A stretch of DNA of 64,000 bases. It comes from Trichostrongylus colubriformis (lineage: Eukaryota > Nematoda > Chromadorea > Rhabditida > Trichostrongylidae). The stretch is taken from NCBI GenBank assembly GCA_963978905.1, contig OZ022260.1, forward strand, positions 41,228,259 to 41,292,258, read 5' to 3'. This document shows, one piece after another, positions 19,401 through 31,976 of the stretch (the stretch's first letter is position 1; every line of letters begins with the position of its first letter). The position numbers and the translations under genes were made by a program. The notes beneath the pieces are model-generated. The model was not told the origin of the DNA. It worked only from the letters and a program-made list of their open reading frames with translations, and made no database searches.

Positions 19401-21136
19401 TTATCGAGAGAATTCTGATGGAGAAGATCGGGTAGTTGGCGTACCAGACATGTAGGAGGGAGTGTCATCGTACATATAGGCTGGTGGAGGCATCGGCTTT
19501 GAATATTGACCAGATGAGGTGTCGTTCGTAGTCATGTCGAAGGTATTTCCCATTTTTGTGTAGTCTGTGGTCATCTCGCCGAATGACGGCACCTTTACCC
19601 CGCGTGCATATGGATCTCTCTAGAGTAAAAGGAGATACTTATTGTTGAAAGCGAGTCATGAAAACCAGCTTAATGAGGAACAGACACATGCACTTACGTC
19701 TGACTGGTCAGCTGCAGCGTACGGGTCCTCGAACTTCCGTGGCTGAACACTAGCTTGCGAAACGTCTGGAGCCGCAAATCCAGATTCTTGCCTATGGCGC
19801 CGACGAATATCATCATAACTGGTTGAAGAATGGCCGACATTGTACTGAACCAATGAATTAGTATCGAATTTCGTGGAACTGTTTACTATTTGCAGAAATC
19901 AGGGCACAAGCACATCACATAAATACTAAATACGAGGCGGCAGAGCTGTTCACGCTTACCAGAAATGAGCAATTAACGAATTTATTATATAATGAGCCAA
20001 ATGCTGGAACTGGGCGCTAGACTAGACTCTACGCCTGCTCTGCGTTCGAACGCTTAGGCCGCCTTCAGACTTCGCTATTATGCCACTTTACGATTTTGCT
20101 ATTCCGCGATTGCGATCCTGTTTGCGGCGTCGTGGCTATACACGCGAATTTGCGGCATTGCAAGATAGCAGGGTCGCAAAATCACGTGCAAAAGTGCGAC
20201 ATGAGCGGCGATAGCGAAATCGCAGGATCACAAAGTCTCGCGGTATATGGTATCCGCACCCGTTTTAATGGCTAGAGCTAAATCCACATGATCAAACGGT
20301 ACATACATACCTTCTGCCACATTTTGGCTATGAAAGGTTGAATACGGTCGCGGCACTGTCCCATGGAGAAAATGTTGACGGTGGTAAGACATCCGATACC
20401 CATTATAGCATAAAAAGGCCATCCTTTCGGTCCAAAATGGTATTGTGGCGGAAGACGAGTTCGAGCATAGTACAAGGAGCCAATTAAGGCGGCTGTGATT
20501 GGTAGACCACGGGTAAGTGTGACCTGAAATTGTGCGATACTTTTTACAAGCTAGAGGAGGTGGTGAAATATTTGAATGGATTACTACTGATTTGATTTCT
20601 TCACGTACTCCTGCTCTCAGACAGTTGTCAAGCTGGAGTAAGAAATATTTCCACCCCAGGCACTCTGCCATCTCCATTATATCCCACTCACATTATCTGA
20701 ACGAGAACTATTCCCACTAAGCTTTCAACCGTATGTGATGCTCAGAAATTCATAGCCACTAGAAAGGGAATACGAAACGTCTTTCGAAGAAACTAAGAAC
20801 TGACGAGAGACCGTCCCAAAAGTTGCCCTCCAATGGAGCATCGCGACAGACAACTGAGAACCATAAAAAAAATCCTAATAGCGATGTGAAAACAATGGAC
20901 TTTCCCAAATCTAAGCTTTCCGATCGGTTTCAAAAGCAACACATGAACTTCGAAGATGACAAAATCAAAAGTAACAGAAGCAACGTGAAGGTAACTCATC
21001 CACCCACCTCTCTGGTGCACGCCTTCAAGGTATCCGCGAGTTCTTTTTGTTCATCACTTGACATTTTAGTCAGCAACTTTTGTAGCTCTTCATTGTTCAA
21101 GTTCACCTTCTCCAGATTCCCATTACTGAACGACAT
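19401..21136 (-). CDS. OCIA-domain protein (4 exons, 235 aa)
   Basis: Exons read 21136-21008, 20523-20311, 19844-19698 and 19619-19401; all junctions are phase 0 with GT-AG introns. Residues ~30-110 match the OCIA domain: an acidic/KELADTLKACTRE lead, RGLPITAALIGSLYYAR (first hydrophobic helix), GPKGWPFYAIMGIGCLTT (second) and the Cys-containing GQCRDRIQPFI end. OCIAD proteins in animals sit in endosomes and mitochondria; OCIAD1/2 affect mitochondrial complex assembly, and Drosophila Asrij affects endosomal signalling. The C-terminal half is low-complexity, rich in Ser, Pro, Tyr and Asp (KFEDPYAAADQSDRDPYARG, MPPPAYMYDDTPSYMS), probably disordered as in other family members. The start is supported by a 3' splice-like TTTTCTGTTTTAG ending 2 nt before the ATG. 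Intron 2 (19845-20310) holds a repeat of TTGCGAT-like words. Domain assignment is by eye. Confidence 0.8.
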
Positions 21137-21138
21137 CT

Positions 21139-21152
21139 CTAAAACAGAAAAG
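21139..21152 (-). promoter_or_regulatory. Probable spliced-leader acceptor of the OCIA gene
   Basis: CTTTTCTGTTTTAG on the minus strand, followed by AG and then ATG. With no upstream coding exon visible, this fits nematode SL1-type trans-splicing immediately before the start. A conventional 5' UTR intron is the alternative. Confidence 0.5.
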
Positions 21153-21249
21153 TGAGCTGAGAATACTTAAAACATTAATATGATCAGAAAAAGACCAATC
21201 GATGATCTTTCCAAATCGGTATCCGATCACCACAAAGAAAGAAGGAAGT

Positions 21250-21425
21250 GATGCTTTGCGTCGACGTCAAACCTCCTTTACTTCCCTAGTCCTGAGCTAA
21301 AATTGATATCCTTCCACATGAAACTGCTTTAGCCATAGCCTAGGAAAGAAAAGAAGCTTTGACGTCGGTAACAAATTTGTGACTCCCCCCCCCTCACCCC
21401 TCCACGGCTTTATTTGACCCCAGGA
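21250..21425. repeat. GGGTCAATT-family MITE, worn copy
   Basis: GACGTC, ACTTCCCTAGTCCTGAGCTAA, TTGATATCCTTCCACATGAAA and the TTTGACCCC end parallel the better preserved copy at 45481-45704. Target duplication not visible. Confidence 0.55.
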
Positions 21426-24400
21426 TTGCTCTCAGTTTCAACGAGAGTACAAGTAACTACAATCAGACCATGGAAGACTTCACACAAAAGCACCGATGGT
21501 AATCGGCTGAAAATAACGAAATGATTTGGTTCCAACACCAACCAACAGTTACGTAAAACTCGCCTATGACTCAGTTGTTTAGTCCCAAAGAAGTCACGAT
21601 TTTTGTTAAAAAAACCAAATTTCGAGTGCTCAAAAAACAGAGACAGTCCATATGTATTTGAATAAACGGTGCCATTGTAGTTGGGGGTTTTGGAGTCACA
21701 CATGTCGCGTTTTCGTCCCTCACTGGAGACCGTTTCACAATCATCAGTTTATATGCTCCAGTGTATAATTATGAGTATGAGCCTTACTTCAAAGGAGCAG
21801 CGGCTTGCGCCCAAACTAAGGCTCATGCTAAATACCTAAGCAAAACCAGCGCTGGACTCTGGGCACAGTGGAGAGGCTTACCCCTCAATTATCGAATCAT
21901 TAAAGCTATCAGGCGGAATCACATGAAATGTTGAAATACTGTCAAAATCCAGTGATGCGATATGTGATGAGATAGTTTGATGAACTGGATACTGACGCGC
22001 CCCAATGCAACCGCGAGTGTCGCGACGCGACGGGACCACCACAGCCGACTGCGGCTGCCTTGTTAACAGCTGATTCATCGGAAGCCTATTTCCTTTAATG
22101 TCCCCATCAGCGTGTTTGTCTAACGTTCTTATCAGCTCGCACCCATCAAGAACACTTCTTTCTGCTTCAGAATCTCGGAAAAGCTTTGTTTCCAGTCTTG
22201 TTCGTTTTGCAAATGGCTTATTACTCGCAATACTCGGTCACGGTAGGGAACGAAATGACCATTGTATTTTCGCAGGGATGGAAACCTCGTAGAAGAAATG
22301 GGCCATTGGTTTCTACTAAGGTGGTCTTTGTTCTAACAATCATTTCTCCGCTAGTGGATCGTACAAAAGTATCATAGTTTCTGTCCTTTAAAGAGTTTTT
22401 GCATTTTTCAAAAGAATTTGTGAGTGTTGAGTTGCACATTTTCCGTAGTCTGATCTCGAAAATGGGATGCAATTGACCTTCTGAAGAAACGTGAAAATCT
22501 CACCGAGGATTGATTTTGGTCGATCAGAAATTGAGTTCGCTTATTTCACTGAAAGTGCTATGAGAAGACGAGCAGTTGTGAAAGTAAGCCTGAATTGGGT
22601 CACGGAGTTGACATTCAAAATCGTGTTGTTTTCGTAATATTGATGTTAACAAACTTTTGATGTGCCGGTGCTGACGTTGGCTTTGCTTTTATCTAGTCTA
22701 GTCATAGTGTACCGTTGACCTGCTTTGTTGATTGTTTTTTGTGAGATTTTTGGTGCTGCCCTCATGAGGCGTTCTGCCGGAATGTCGAGAACATCGTTGG
22801 CTCCCATCATTGACGTGTAAGACCTAATAAACGTCGAACATTGACATGCCGTACATAATTGAAGCGTTACTAACACGTCCCCTTATTAATTGTCTGAGCA
22901 GTCATTTCTTGAAACAGCCCATCTATTAAGCGCCCCCTCCTCCCCTTTATTATGATAACACCGATTCCTCCTTGAGTACCTGGCTTTGAATATAGTAAGG
23001 TAACCGATGTGAGCTTTAGTAACAAAACTCTTTTCGCTATCCTATCAACAACTTTGAATAGCTTTGAAGGAAAGCGCTATCGTAAGGAACTTATTTGGTA
23101 ATTTTGTCGATCCAGGGCAGGGATCCAACGAAAATTGCTGGAGATAGAAGCCTCATGCCAGATGATGGCTGCCAAAAACCTCAATGGAAGAATGTTTCAA
23201 TTGCGGGACGAATTGACATGCTTTTATTCAGCACCAAACGGATTTTTCTTATTCACCATTCATTCTCATTTGATAGAGGGCAAAGCTATTCTGTAAGCTT
23301 TGAGCAGAGTGCAGCAAAAAAGCAGAGTATATCTGCAACTCAATTTTTGAGCAACAATAAAAATAACGAAGCGTTGGTATCTTCCTTATGTTTTCGAATG
23401 CCCACCTAGATAAGTACTGTGGATTGCAGTTACCTTAATTTTCGTTTTCGGGATCTTGTTGATTGTCACTATTTGTAAATGAAAAGAAGTTTCTTCGTTC
23501 TTCGTGCTGGAACGTACTATACATAAAAATGTTGCAAGCATGCGTGAGCTCTGTTATTTGAAAAGCTTTGAGCAGAGTGCAGCAAAAATTTTTGTGTAAT
23601 CAGTTCTCGTCGCGGCCAAGTATTCAGTGATGCGCTTGGGCCAGCGACAGATTTCGCGTTTTTGCGATTCTGCGATTTTTCGGCGTTGCACTTTCGCACG
23701 TGCTACGGCGACCTTGAGATCTTGCATTACCTCCACTTCGCTTTGCGTAGCCGCGATCCTGCAAAACCGCAAAATCACTAAGTCTGTTGGCGACCTTACA
23801 CTGTGCTCACTCCAGCATATTTCTGTGTCGCTCTTCTTGAGCGACTTTTTAGTACTTCTACGGCTTTTTGATGTGTAACACCGCTATATCTGCTCGCCGC
23901 CAATGTAATTCTCCCCTCTTGGATCTAGGATCTATCATATCACTGCTCTATCGTAAGTCATAGGCTATCTATCTTGTGCTACTATATTTCCCATTCTTGC
24001 TTTTGTAGTATTCGAACCCATGAAAACAGTGCCTCTGTTTCTTTCGTTGTTATTGGTACTCCCACAGAACTAGTTTTCAGTAATAGTTATGTGCGAAGTG
24101 GGAATAAAGTGTGCCTCACAAGGGTCGCCAGACGGCCGAAGTGTTTTTGATGAAAAGTGGAAGATATTAGATTGAGTACATGAAAGCAAAACATTTTTTG
24201 AATCGAAATACTACGGCTACGGCTCCTCATTCTTCAACACTCTCAAAGATCCCGATGTCCTTGGCAGCTGAAATTCCTGTTCGTGCTTTGTCTATGCGTC
24301 TTCCTCCGATGACCTTTTTATTTCTCTTCGTTTGAGAAATGATAAAGTGCCTTGGCACACATTCTCCGCGTTCCTGATTTGAGTCATGTGTGATGTGTCA

Positions 24401-24450
24401 GAGTTTACAGCGTTTGCTATCGCATCTTATTAGTGACCTGTTTTTAATTT
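21426..24450. other. 3-kb intergenic region upstream of sup-17, no gene recognised
   Basis: Open frames are short and match no family I know. 23630-23790 (TTTTTGCGATTCTGCGATTTTTCGGCG...) is similar to the repeat in OCIA intron 2 near 20080-20230, so it is probably another MITE-like copy. 22930-22960 carries a worn GCGCCCCCTCCTCCCC...ATGATAACACC end of the GGTGCTATCGC family. Confidence 0.4.
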
Positions 24451-24451
24451 T

Positions 24452-24464
24452 CCTTTGTTTTTAG
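24452..24464 (+). promoter_or_regulatory. 3' splice acceptor upstream of sup-17 (possible SL site)
   Basis: CCTTTGTTTTTAG, 94 nt before the ATG at 24559, is a strong nematode acceptor with no coding exon in front of it. Either the spliced leader or a non-coding exon could join here. Confidence 0.45.
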
Positions 24465-24558
24465 GTCATTTCAATCCGTAGGCCCGATGGATTCGCTTTG
24501 AGTGGCAGTGGGAGTGCAAATCAGGAGTTCCATCGTTCGCTTTCGTCCCTTAGTGGAA

Positions 24559-27500
24559 ATGCTGCCTTTTTTATTTCTTACTGTAATATGGTTTTCTCCA
24601 TTAGGTGAGCCATTTTGCCGGCACTTTTCTTTTTATCATGCGTCATTTGGCTGTCAACAAAATAACTATCGACCCCATTTTAGCATATCCTCTAAATAGT
24701 TTCGTCGATAACTACGAAACCTTGAATTATCGTGTTGTGAATACTGCCCGGAGAAAACGTTCATCGGGCTACGGAGAGCCTTTGATTCTAAAATTCTTCG
24801 CATATAATAGGTTCGTTCATTTAAGAGCTGGACTTTTCTCCTTGTAAAGATCTTATTTCTTTATACTCCATTTTGAGTCGATGTTTTATTTTTGAGTCTT
24901 ACAGTTTCCACATTTTTAGGTCATTCCATTTAAATTTGTTACCAATCGATCCATACAATGAATACTTCCATCCTGATCATATATTAGATGAAGATGGCCG
25001 GTATGAAGATATTGAACCTCATAGGTTTCTCTACGAGGGATTCCTCAAAGGTTAGTAACTTAATGTTGCAAGGTGTTTCTTTTTTCAGACGAGAATCTTT
25101 CAAAATATTCAACAGAAAATCAATCATCCTTCAGAGTGTATCGCCAATAGAAGTTAAATTCAATGCCACCTTCTGTTGTTACACAGATTATTGAGTCATT
25201 ATGACTGGTTTTGAGCGGGATGAAATTTTTAAGTGGCTTTTCATGCATGTAATCACATTTCCAGGGCCGTTCTTCTCACATTGATACAGCAGTTTTCCGA
25301 TACGCCGAGAATTATCTAGTTTTATTGAGAATTTAAAGAAACGATTTATCGATTATCTCGCAGCCAACATAGATAAAAGTTTTTCTGAAAAAGTTTAGCC
25401 TAATCTTCTGCTTAGATGCACTTGTATTCTGCTGAGTGAATGTGGACTAATTAGCTATAGGAACAAAACGTTCTCTGCAGTTACAGTTCTCTTGTCATAG
25501 AACTTGGTTTCGTTTTCAGATGATCCAGGATCGAAGGTGTATGGATCGATTCTTGACGGGGTGTTTGAAGGTCACATTCGAACAGGAGATGGAAACTCAT
25601 ACAGTGTGGACAGAGTAGCGAAGTACTTCGATTATGATAGTCGACCTTCCCAATATCACTCGATTTTATATCGTGATGATGAAATCAATCACAATAAGAT
25701 CCGTGTGAAAAGGTTCGCATTATAGTGGAAATTCACGGATTAATTTTTTCAGAAGTTTTAGAGTCGTTGTTCGGGAAAAAAGAGAGATCCATGCTTTTTC
25801 AGATCAGCGTCTTCCCCAGAGTCGGGCGATATTGGTTTGCATTCATGTGGTTTGGATGATCGTGTAAAGCGTGACATGGAACGGATACAACGTTCAGCCG
25901 AAGTGCCTTCAGATGTATATACAAATTACATGACCATGTATGTTCAGTCCCATTTATTATTTATTCCTTATACTTGTTTCTTATGTACGGTATGAAAACC
26001 GTAATTCTGCTATTGTAATTCTGTTATTGCGACCAATAATGGCCGCTTTATACGGCAAATACTGGTTGCAATAACATAATTTTTGCGACCGCTGAATGAC
26101 GCCTTTTTCACTCATATTGCTTGCTAGCATTTTTAGTCTGTTGATCCTTGTCATGTTTTTGAGAGAAACTACTAGGTTTAAAAGCCGTCTTTTGCTTCCG
26201 CTCTCCTCCAGTAAAAGCCGGCAAGGGATGTTTGATGACAGTCGACGACTGGCATTGAGTATTTTTTCATAATCTCTCCGGCTCAGTCTTTCTGATTCTT
26301 GAGAAAAGGTTCATGCTGAATGCTGGATCATGATATCGTCGAAGCAGTCATACTGTTTTCTATAGGCACGGCCGGTCAAAGCGTGCAGCGCGGGATAGCA
26401 ATGGGTTGTACACGGTGAGGACATGTTCGTTGTATCTGCAAGCCGATCACAAACTTTATGAACATATCAAACGAAAAGAAGGGAACAACGATCCGATACG
26501 GTGAGATTCTAATAGTGCAAGTTTATGCTCAATGAACTCGCTTTGTTGTGTGTGTATTTCATTTGCCGCTAATTAAAAATTATAGAAAGCATGAAATTCT
26601 GATGGCTTCCTTGTCGATTCCTTATTTATTGTTTGTCATTTTTCCTTACTCTTTCATATACGTAGGAGCGTTTACGCATAGTTCTGATCATCTTGTGATG
26701 GGCGCGTCTTGTGTTTTTCAGTTTACGTTGTTTTTTTTAAATAGCACTGGTTTCATATATAATAACATCGGTGACCGCTGTTTTCTGAATGAAGGGCAAA
26801 GGGAGTTTGAGTGGCGGGTGAAATATGAGCGTACCATATGGTAATCTGATACGTGTGTTCAACTTTTTGTTGTGTTTTGCATTTTTCTACGCTTTAACCT
26901 ATACCACTGTGGAAAATGTCAATTTTCTTGTGGTGGGGATATGTAGAGTGGTCAGATAGGGACAGCGTCGCTCCGAAAAACTGCGTTTTACTAGCTCGAG
27001 CCCATGGGTGCCCTAACGCTCATATTAAAAGCAATGTGGTAGTCTGTGGGAAGTCTCATGAGGACTGAGTTCTGTGGCAGCGTATATATTTTGATAAGAA
27101 AATTCCGGTCTGCGAGCGGACGCGAGGCCGATGATTGTTTTGATGTTCAACAGAGAGTTCCTTTGTCTTTTCGGTGAAGTTTGTGTTCTCGAGGGAACAC
27201 TTCATTACTCCATGTTGACACGACGACTTAAAGCGTTGAAAATACTTGAAAATGCCGCAGGGCAAGTGCAGGTGTCGCAGCACGGTACGCATACTTATTT
27301 ACCCAGTAGGCCTCATCTCTCGAACGTTGTTCGCCGTGATTTGTAATGGGGACTTGTTGTTATTATCTCAAAAGGGAATCATTTCTGAAGTAAATTTTTC
27401 CTGATTATCATTGGGTTAAGGGTACTTTTACAGAAGTGGAAAGTGCAGTCACTTCACGACGTTTTGGAACCACATTGAGCTTTTCGTTGTTTTACAGAAC

Positions 27501-30500
27501 TCGTGAAGAAATCGTCAGTTTGTTCTATAATCATATCAAAGCTGTGAATGAGATCTACGAAGGAACGAACTTCAACGGCATCAAGGGTCTTCATTTTGTG
27601 ATTCAAAGGACATCGGTTAGTTTGAGCTACCTTTATGACCCTTTCGATCCTTTCCAATTCGTTTGAAGTTTGTTATTCAAAATCTTTCCAGATCTACACT
27701 CCGGACACTTGCGATCGAGGTCGTCCGGTACCGGGTAGCGATAATCCCTTCTGCGAAGAGAATGTGGATGTATCCAACTTCCTCAATCTTAATTCGCAAC
27801 GGAATCACTCGGCGTTTTGTCTTGCCTATGCACTTACTTTTCGAGATTTTGTTGGAGGAACTCTTGGATTGGCCTGGGTAGCCAGTCCACAATACAGTAA
27901 GCTCATTGTCATTAGAGTGGGACATAACAAGTGTTGTAATTCACCAGGCTGCTTGATTTTTTTAGATACGGCAGGTGGCATTTGCCAAATATACCAGCGG
28001 TATAATGAAGGTTCGAGAGGCTGGGTGTTTCGCTCATTGAATACGGGAATTGTAACACTTGTTAATTACGGGAATCGTGTGCCTACAAGAGTCTCTCAGT
28101 TGACGCTTGCTCATGAGATCGGACATAACTTCGGCTCGCCTCATGATTTTCCTCTGGGTATGAAGTTCTTTGAGTGTCCGCAGAGTTTGAGTGTTGATTG
28201 TAGGTAGTCCATTGCAGAATGCCAACCGGGTTTACCGGACGGTAATTTCATTATGTTTGCGTCGGCGACATCTGGAGACAAGGTGAACAACGCGAAGTTT
28301 TCACCGTGCTCGGTGGCGAATATCTCGAGTGTTCTTCACGTTGTATTGCAATCCGTGCCAATTGATCCTACTCGTCATGCTGGACCTGTTGGAGCGTTGA
28401 TGAAACGTAACTGCTTCCAAGGTGGGAATGGAATTTAGTTTTTTGCTTATTTATGTTTAAAGTCGTTTTTGCCTGTTTTCGAAAGTCTTTTTCAAGTAGC
28501 CATCAGGTGTAGTGTTTGGCAGTCCAAAGTAAGGTATTTTGTTCACTACTGATTATTTCCCTAGTGTGTTTTCTGTAGATTCAATGATTTTTTTAGAGCG
28601 AACATCAGCCTTTTGCGGAAATCAGATCCATGAACCTGGCGAAGAGTGTGACTGCGGATTCTCACAAGCTGACTGTGACCAAATGGGCGATAAATGTTGT
28701 ACGCCTCATGAAGCAGCACGAACTGGTTTCGGTATGAGTGGAGGGCCATGTAAACGAAAGGTGAGTCAGTGGTGTTTATTTATGTCAATGCTATCTCATG
28801 GCCCCGATACGGTCACTTGATGAAAGTCGTCTGAGGTGTTCATGTGATGTGACCGTAAAGTTCGCTTTGTTTGCTGTGTCATGAAGAGCGGATTGGTAGG
28901 GAACTCGGAAAAATGATGGGGGACTCGCGTCCTAGGCGGGGGTCGGGAAAAGGTGCTCCACCAGGCATTCTCAATTTTCAAACCCGTTTTTCAATTCTCC
29001 ATTGCATAAAGGTGGTTATCTGTTTTATCACTTGCCTTTATTCCCTTACTTTCACATGGAAGCTTTGGTGGCATTCGCTGTACGCTTTTCTTGCATTTAG
29101 TGTTCTTCTGCATATATCTCAAATCGGTAGAGGATCTTTCTTTTGCTTAGATCTTAGATCGGTAGAGGATTCCGAATTTTGAAAAAGGCTCCTTGCAAAA
29201 TGACCATTTCGCGACCTCATTAAAGTGCGATTTACAGCGCCCTTCTGAGTTTTTTTGGTTGTGTCGGCCAAGGATGGGAAGTCGGTTCGATGATGATGAT
29301 GCAACATTCGAAAGCCAATATATTATGATTAACTCTATTATTTTAGAATGGAGCTAAGTGTTCGCCGTCCGAAGGATATTGCTGCAATTCCGAAACCTGC
29401 TCGCTACATCAAGCGCTCGACTACAAAATTTGTCGTCAGGTGTGGAGATTGAAGTTTTTTTTTCGTGCTAGAAAATTTTTTGTCATTCTTGAAGGAGTCG
29501 GAGTGCAGTGAAACGCAGTGGTGTAATGGACTCACTGCTCAGTGTCCTCCATCACCACCTAAAGAGGATGGATTACCATGTCAGGACAGCACAAAGGTAT
29601 TTGTGGACACAAGTTTTTACAAGTGCCCACCTGCAGGTTTTAGACATCTATTTATTTACTTATTCATAATTACTTATAGGTGTGCTCAAGGGGTAGCTGT
29701 AACGGATCGATATGTGAATATGTTGGTCTCAAAGATTGCTTCCTCACAGAAGGAAAGCCGGAGGAGTTATGCTTTCTGGCTTGTATCAAGGATGGAAGTA
29801 CGTCTGTTATGGTTGTTGTCAAATTTGAAGTTTCATATGTGCACACGCTCGAAACAGCTATGAACTAGTTTGTAAGGAGCAGTGAAAAAGATAGGGAAGG
29901 AATCACACGAGGCAAGGAAGAGAAGGCCCTTATCGAAGTGATCTATCGTTGATATTTGGGAATCATACAGTTCATTCGCTTTAGATGAAAAAAAAAATGA
30001 AATGTGATAGGTTTTCTGACCATTTTACTCCTTACCGGTTAGTGAAGTTCTATGCATCATTGTTTTTCAGATGGTCAGGTTTTTCTATATTTGTCCATGT
30101 GTTTTCTTCAACTTTTCAACAATAACTTTTGTATGATAGTCAGTTTTTTTTCAGAGTGCACATCTAGCGTGAACTTGGCCGAGTTTGCAGCAAATAGAAC
30201 GGTCTTCACTGAGTTTAGTCAGCATGGCAGGAAAGGAAAAAGTGGTTTGGTGTTGCATCCAGGATCACCCTGTAATGACTACAAAGGTTTGAATGTTTCC
30301 AACCAGTACGGTTTTGACGGGTGTTGCGAATGTGTAATGGACATGGCGCGATTCATTGCGCATGGTCGCGCATCAATGTAGGGCACCGGTCGATAACCTG
30401 TCGTCAACATAAGGCGACGTACCGGGTCGCATTTGTAGTGTTCCGAAATATGATCATGTTCGAGAAGTGTAATAACTGCGGGACGATAGCGTGACGTGAA

Positions 30501-31976
30501 GTTACCCCATATGCGTTTCGTGGTCCTCCGTTAAATGGGAGACCGAAAGACGAGTGAATAGCTGAAACATTTGCTGCGATAAGGAGTAACAGCAGTATAT
30601 GAATAACTCGCTCGCTTGGGTGATGAGAGGATCTCTGCAAAGTAGAAACCGTAGATTAAAGGAACCGGAAGGGGGTCCGAAACAAGAGGGAGATGCAAAG
30701 AATTGAGCATTTTGTAATGAACACTCAAGGTTAGAAGCGAAATAGGCGAAAAAACCCGGACTCAAGAGCGCGACGCTGCGGTGTGTATTCGCATCCCATT
30801 CGCATCAGCGCATCCATTCCGAGTTGTCCGCTGTAGGAGACGGGCCGTGGGCCAACGTTAGTTGTAGCACCTGACTTCCAGCGCAGTGGAGTGGCCATTC
30901 CTAACTACATTAGCATTCATGTAAGTACATCTAGAAACAATATAAGAAAGAACAAAGTATAAAGTAAAGGAAAAAACAAATTTACAATAGAAACATCTAC
31001 TTTTGGCACCATGCCAAGGCGTCAAATTGGCGAGTTTGTGCAATGGCGGCCACTTAAACTCGTCCACACTACGTCTGTCCTACCGTAAGCCAAAATTACC
31101 CCCGTCTGGTGTCTTTAAAGGATAGATAGGATTTCCACATTTTTTCCTTACAGTTTTTATTATTTTTATGATAAAAGTCATGTTTTAGGCTACTGTGACA
31201 TTTTCCGTAAATGTCGTAGTGTCGACGCAAATGGTCCACTTGCTCGTTTGAAAAATTTATTGTTTAATAAGAAGACCATCGAGACGGTGACACAGTGGGT
31301 TCAGGTATGTACCGTCCATGCCTTTCTTATTAGCTGATATATGGCTTTCAACATTTTGCGCTTTCTTTGAAGGAGAAATGGTGGGTGGTCGTTTGTGGTG
31401 CGCTGATCATTCTTGTCTTCATGGCGTTATTCATCAAATGTTGTGCTGTTCATACACCGAGTACGAATCCAAATAAACCACCTGCATTGAATCTTTATCA
31501 GACATTGACAAGACCTTCTACGTTAATTGTGAGTCTATTTTTGTTGCTTTTATTTTTCACTTATTGTTCAATAAGTAGGATTTGTAGAGCGATAATTTTT
31601 CCCACTTCGCCGTGAAGTGTGATTATGCGAAATTTAGCGGCAACGTCGGCAGAGAAGTCGTGCACCGTTACCGGGAGCAACATCAAGCGGTGGAGCTTCA
31701 CGTTCGAACGCTTCAGCGCAGCCGTCATCAGCTCGTCCCCGTGCTTCAGCACCGCCTCTTCCGCAAGCACCCTCCGTTGCAGTACCAGTGATCCCATCTG
31801 GATCAGCTCCGCCAGTATCCACGGTGCTGGTAGTTGAACCACCTCCTCCGTACACAGCTGCTGCTGATCCGAGTAGCGCTTTGGGAGGCCCGAGAAGAGG
31901 TCACAGACGGAACAAACGACAAACAAATTCCGATGCGGTAACAAAGTCGTCGAAATCGCGAACAAAAGGAAAGTGA
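24559..31976 (+). CDS. sup-17: ADAM10/Kuzbanian-type metalloprotease, SUP-17 orthologue (18 exons)
   Basis: Exons: 24559-24604, 24684-24810, 24920-25050, 25520-25712, 25803-25937, 26366-26500, 27498-27615, 27692-27896, 27966-28157, 28218-28421, 28597-28760, 29347-29439, 29495-29596, 29680-29797, 30155-30286, 31189-31304, 31373-31528, 31638-31976. All junctions keep phase, giving 901 residues, close to the family's length. Order: signal peptide (1-17), prodomain with [10 protein letters not shown] and a Cys near 181 that may act as cysteine switch, furin site RSKR (214-217), reprolysin domain with zinc site [12 protein letters not shown] (413-424), disintegrin-like region with [13 protein letters not shown], Cys-rich region with [13 protein letters not shown], membrane helix (~742-758) and a 140-residue Pro-rich tail containing PPPPY (857-861). 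The family sheds membrane proteins, above all the Notch receptors LIN-12/GLP-1 in C. elegans. Catalytic residues are intact. The closest alternative, ADAM17, lacks this C-terminal layout. Confidence 0.92.
30658..31116. mobile_element. AAAGGAACCGG-family TIR repeat, copy 2 (in sup-17 intron 15)
   Basis: 459 bp, same ends and interior as 15640-16100, including GGTGTGTATTCGCATCCCAT and TAAACTCGTCCACACTACGT. It occupies half of the intron between exons 15 and 16 without affecting splice sites. Confidence 0.75.
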
